Positions 22,268 through 22,673 of a stretch of DNA of 22,673 bases are shown here, piece after piece. The notes under the pieces were generated by a model that worked only from the letters and a program-made list of their open reading frames with translations, searched no databases and had not been told where the DNA came from. The stretch spans positions 1 through 22,673 of the forward strand of contig DDFI01000002.1 in NCBI GenBank assembly GCA_002337095.1. Direction: 5' to 3'. The stretch is from Candidatus Saccharibacteria bacterium UBA1932. GTDB lineage: Bacteria > Patescibacteriota > Saccharimonadia > Saccharimonadales > Saccharimonadaceae. A program made the position numbers and the translations under genes. Numbering within the stretch: position 1 is the stretch's first letter; each line of letters opens with the position of its first letter.

Positions 22268-22296
22268 ATTATAGCACAGATTAACATCTTATGCAA
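22268..22296 (-). promoter_or_regulatory. Promoter of the cargo operon
   Basis: On the minus strand TTGCAT (22296-22291), 17 bases, then TATAAT (22273-22268) preceded by TGC. The box TGTGCTATAAT matches the core of both surface gene promoters at the other end of the window. Confidence 0.8.
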
Positions 22297-22328
22297 GTAA
22301 TGTATCGACTAGTTTGTCAAATATTGGC

Positions 22329-22350
22329 AGGGCGGCGATAGCCGCCCTTT
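22329..22350 (+). terminator. Weak hairpin upstream of the cargo promoter
   Basis: AGGGCGGC (22329-22336), loop GATA, GCCGCCCT (22341-22348) then TTTGT. It could end plus-strand transcription or insulate the cargo promoter. The T run is short, so a role is uncertain. Confidence 0.35.
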
Positions 22351-22416
22351 GTACGTTCATTTTCTTGTTTTAGGTCATCGCTTGGCTTTCTTGTTAGCCA
22401 CTAAACATACAGGACT

Positions 22417-22477
22417 AGGGCGCGTAGCGCGTCGGCTATGCCGACTGGAGCCGCGCCGCCTCTGCCATGTATGGCAG
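22417..22477. repeat. Cluster of short perfect palindromes
   Basis: Between the cargo promoter and repeat X lie several tight hairpins in a row: GCGCG-TA-GCGC, GTCGGC-TAT-GCCGAC (22431-22445) and CTGCCAT-GT-ATGGCAG (22462-22477). A similar small palindrome, GTCGCT-TT-AGCGAC, sits at 19886-19899 at the other side of the cargo. No gene is evident in this stretch. Confidence 0.6.
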
Positions 22478-22481
22478 GCGA

Positions 22482-22653
22482 ACCACCAGCCAACCCTTTT
22501 CAGCTAAAAAAGAAATTCGGCGGGGGGAAATCTCAGAAAAAAGCAAAGGGGGCGGCTGGTGGGGCGCGTCCAGCTCCGCTGGACAGGCGGCGCGGCTCAG
22601 AGTTAGCATTTTGTGCTAAAATGGGTTCGAGCTTTGGAATACAGAGCCACCAA
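22482..22653 (+). repeat. 172-bp inverted repeat X, right copy
   Basis: The opposite copy of 19708-19879, apparently identical over all 172 bases. The promoter-like box TGTGCTAAAAT (22612-22622) points out of the window. After the repeat the sequence is CATTAGG, whereas the left copy continues into repeat A after the shared ACCAA. An open frame through this repeat is treated as non-coding. Confidence 0.92.
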
Positions 22654-22673
22654 CATTAGGAAAAGGGCTTTCT

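Larger units (their letters stand above)
17811..22653. mobile_element. Integrated accessory island at tRNA-Arg
   Basis: The region runs from the tRNA 3' ACCA to the end of the last 172-bp repeat. It contains the serine recombinase, two nested inverted repeat families, a 3' remnant of a second recombinase copy, and an AT-richer three-gene cargo operon. The right limit is uncertain because the window stops 20 bases after the repeat. The order may reflect two successive insertions: the sequence ACCAA is common to the tRNA junction, the repeat A/X junction and the right end of repeat X. Confidence 0.6.

Noticed and set aside
22113..22300. T-box riboswitch before the PheRS-like gene
   Set aside because: I find no T-box consensus (TGGNACCGCG-like) nor the specifier stem. 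The leader peptide with competing helices explains the region better.
22600..22653. tRNA gene at the end of repeat X
   Set aside because: It has GGGTTCGAG and a terminal GCCACCA, but the putative T stem pairs only by wobble and no D arm or complete acceptor stem can be drawn.
22438..22659. 73-residue plus-strand frame through repeat X, and its 178-residue counterpart on the minus strand at 19408-19944
   Set aside because: Both are translations of the 172-bp repeat and neighbouring inverted repeats, with hairpins and no ribosome binding site. The frames stay open because the repeat is GC-rich.
1..22673. CRISPR array or cas genes
   Set aside because: No regularly spaced direct repeats and no Cas-like proteins are seen. 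The only tandem repeat is the TTPP coding tract.

Overview
The window looks like chromosome of a Candidatus Saccharibacteria (TM7)-type member of the Patescibacteria. I infer this from the Saccharibacteria-style type IV pilus cluster next to ychF, the compact overlapping gene order, and the promoter architecture. TGA is used as an ordinary stop (for example in pilM, pilO-like and ndk), which argues against the lineages that read TGA as glycine. The taxonomic call rests on gene content and remembered families, not on a search.

Layout. (1) 1-3341: two GC-rich surface genes, each with a near-identical extended -10 promoter. One is a large secreted Pro/Thr-rich protein with a C-terminal sorting signal; the other is a lipoprotein sortase that is its likely anchoring enzyme. 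(2) 3350-4432, minus strand: the YchF GTPase. (3) 4522-16107: an almost unbroken plus-strand type IV pilus cluster. It runs pilM, pilN, pilO-like, a small membrane protein, pilB, pilT, pilC, major pilin, prepilin peptidase, and four minor pilin-like genes. (4) 16114-17814: a Xer-type tyrosine recombinase (minus), nucleoside diphosphate kinase, and tRNA-Arg(CCU).

(5) 17811-22653: an integrated accessory island abutting the tRNA 3' end. It holds a large serine recombinase on the minus strand whose reading frame runs antisense through the tRNA. It also holds a 92-bp inverted repeat pair around that recombinase, a perfect 172-bp inverted repeat pair around the cargo, and a visibly more AT-rich three-gene minus-strand cargo operon.

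The cargo operon is the most striking part. Its first gene is a single-chain phenylalanyl-tRNA synthetase of mitochondrial architecture (class II core plus C-terminal FDX-ACB domain), unlike the usual bacterial alpha2beta2 enzyme. Upstream lies what reads as a complete textbook attenuator: a 25-residue leader peptide with tandem Phe codons, a 1:2 hairpin directly after those codons, a competing 2:3 antiterminator, and a 3:4 terminator with a U tract. The synthetase is followed by an unrecognised 133-residue protein and a C39-like cysteine peptidase.

A second theme is leaderless expression. At ychF, pilD, the first minor pilin, xer, the 133-residue gene and the Phe leader peptide, a -10 box lies 6 to 8 bases before the start codon, so the transcript would begin at or next to that codon. 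The recombinase also has a structured leader with two interleaved inverted repeats, one of which is terminator-like.
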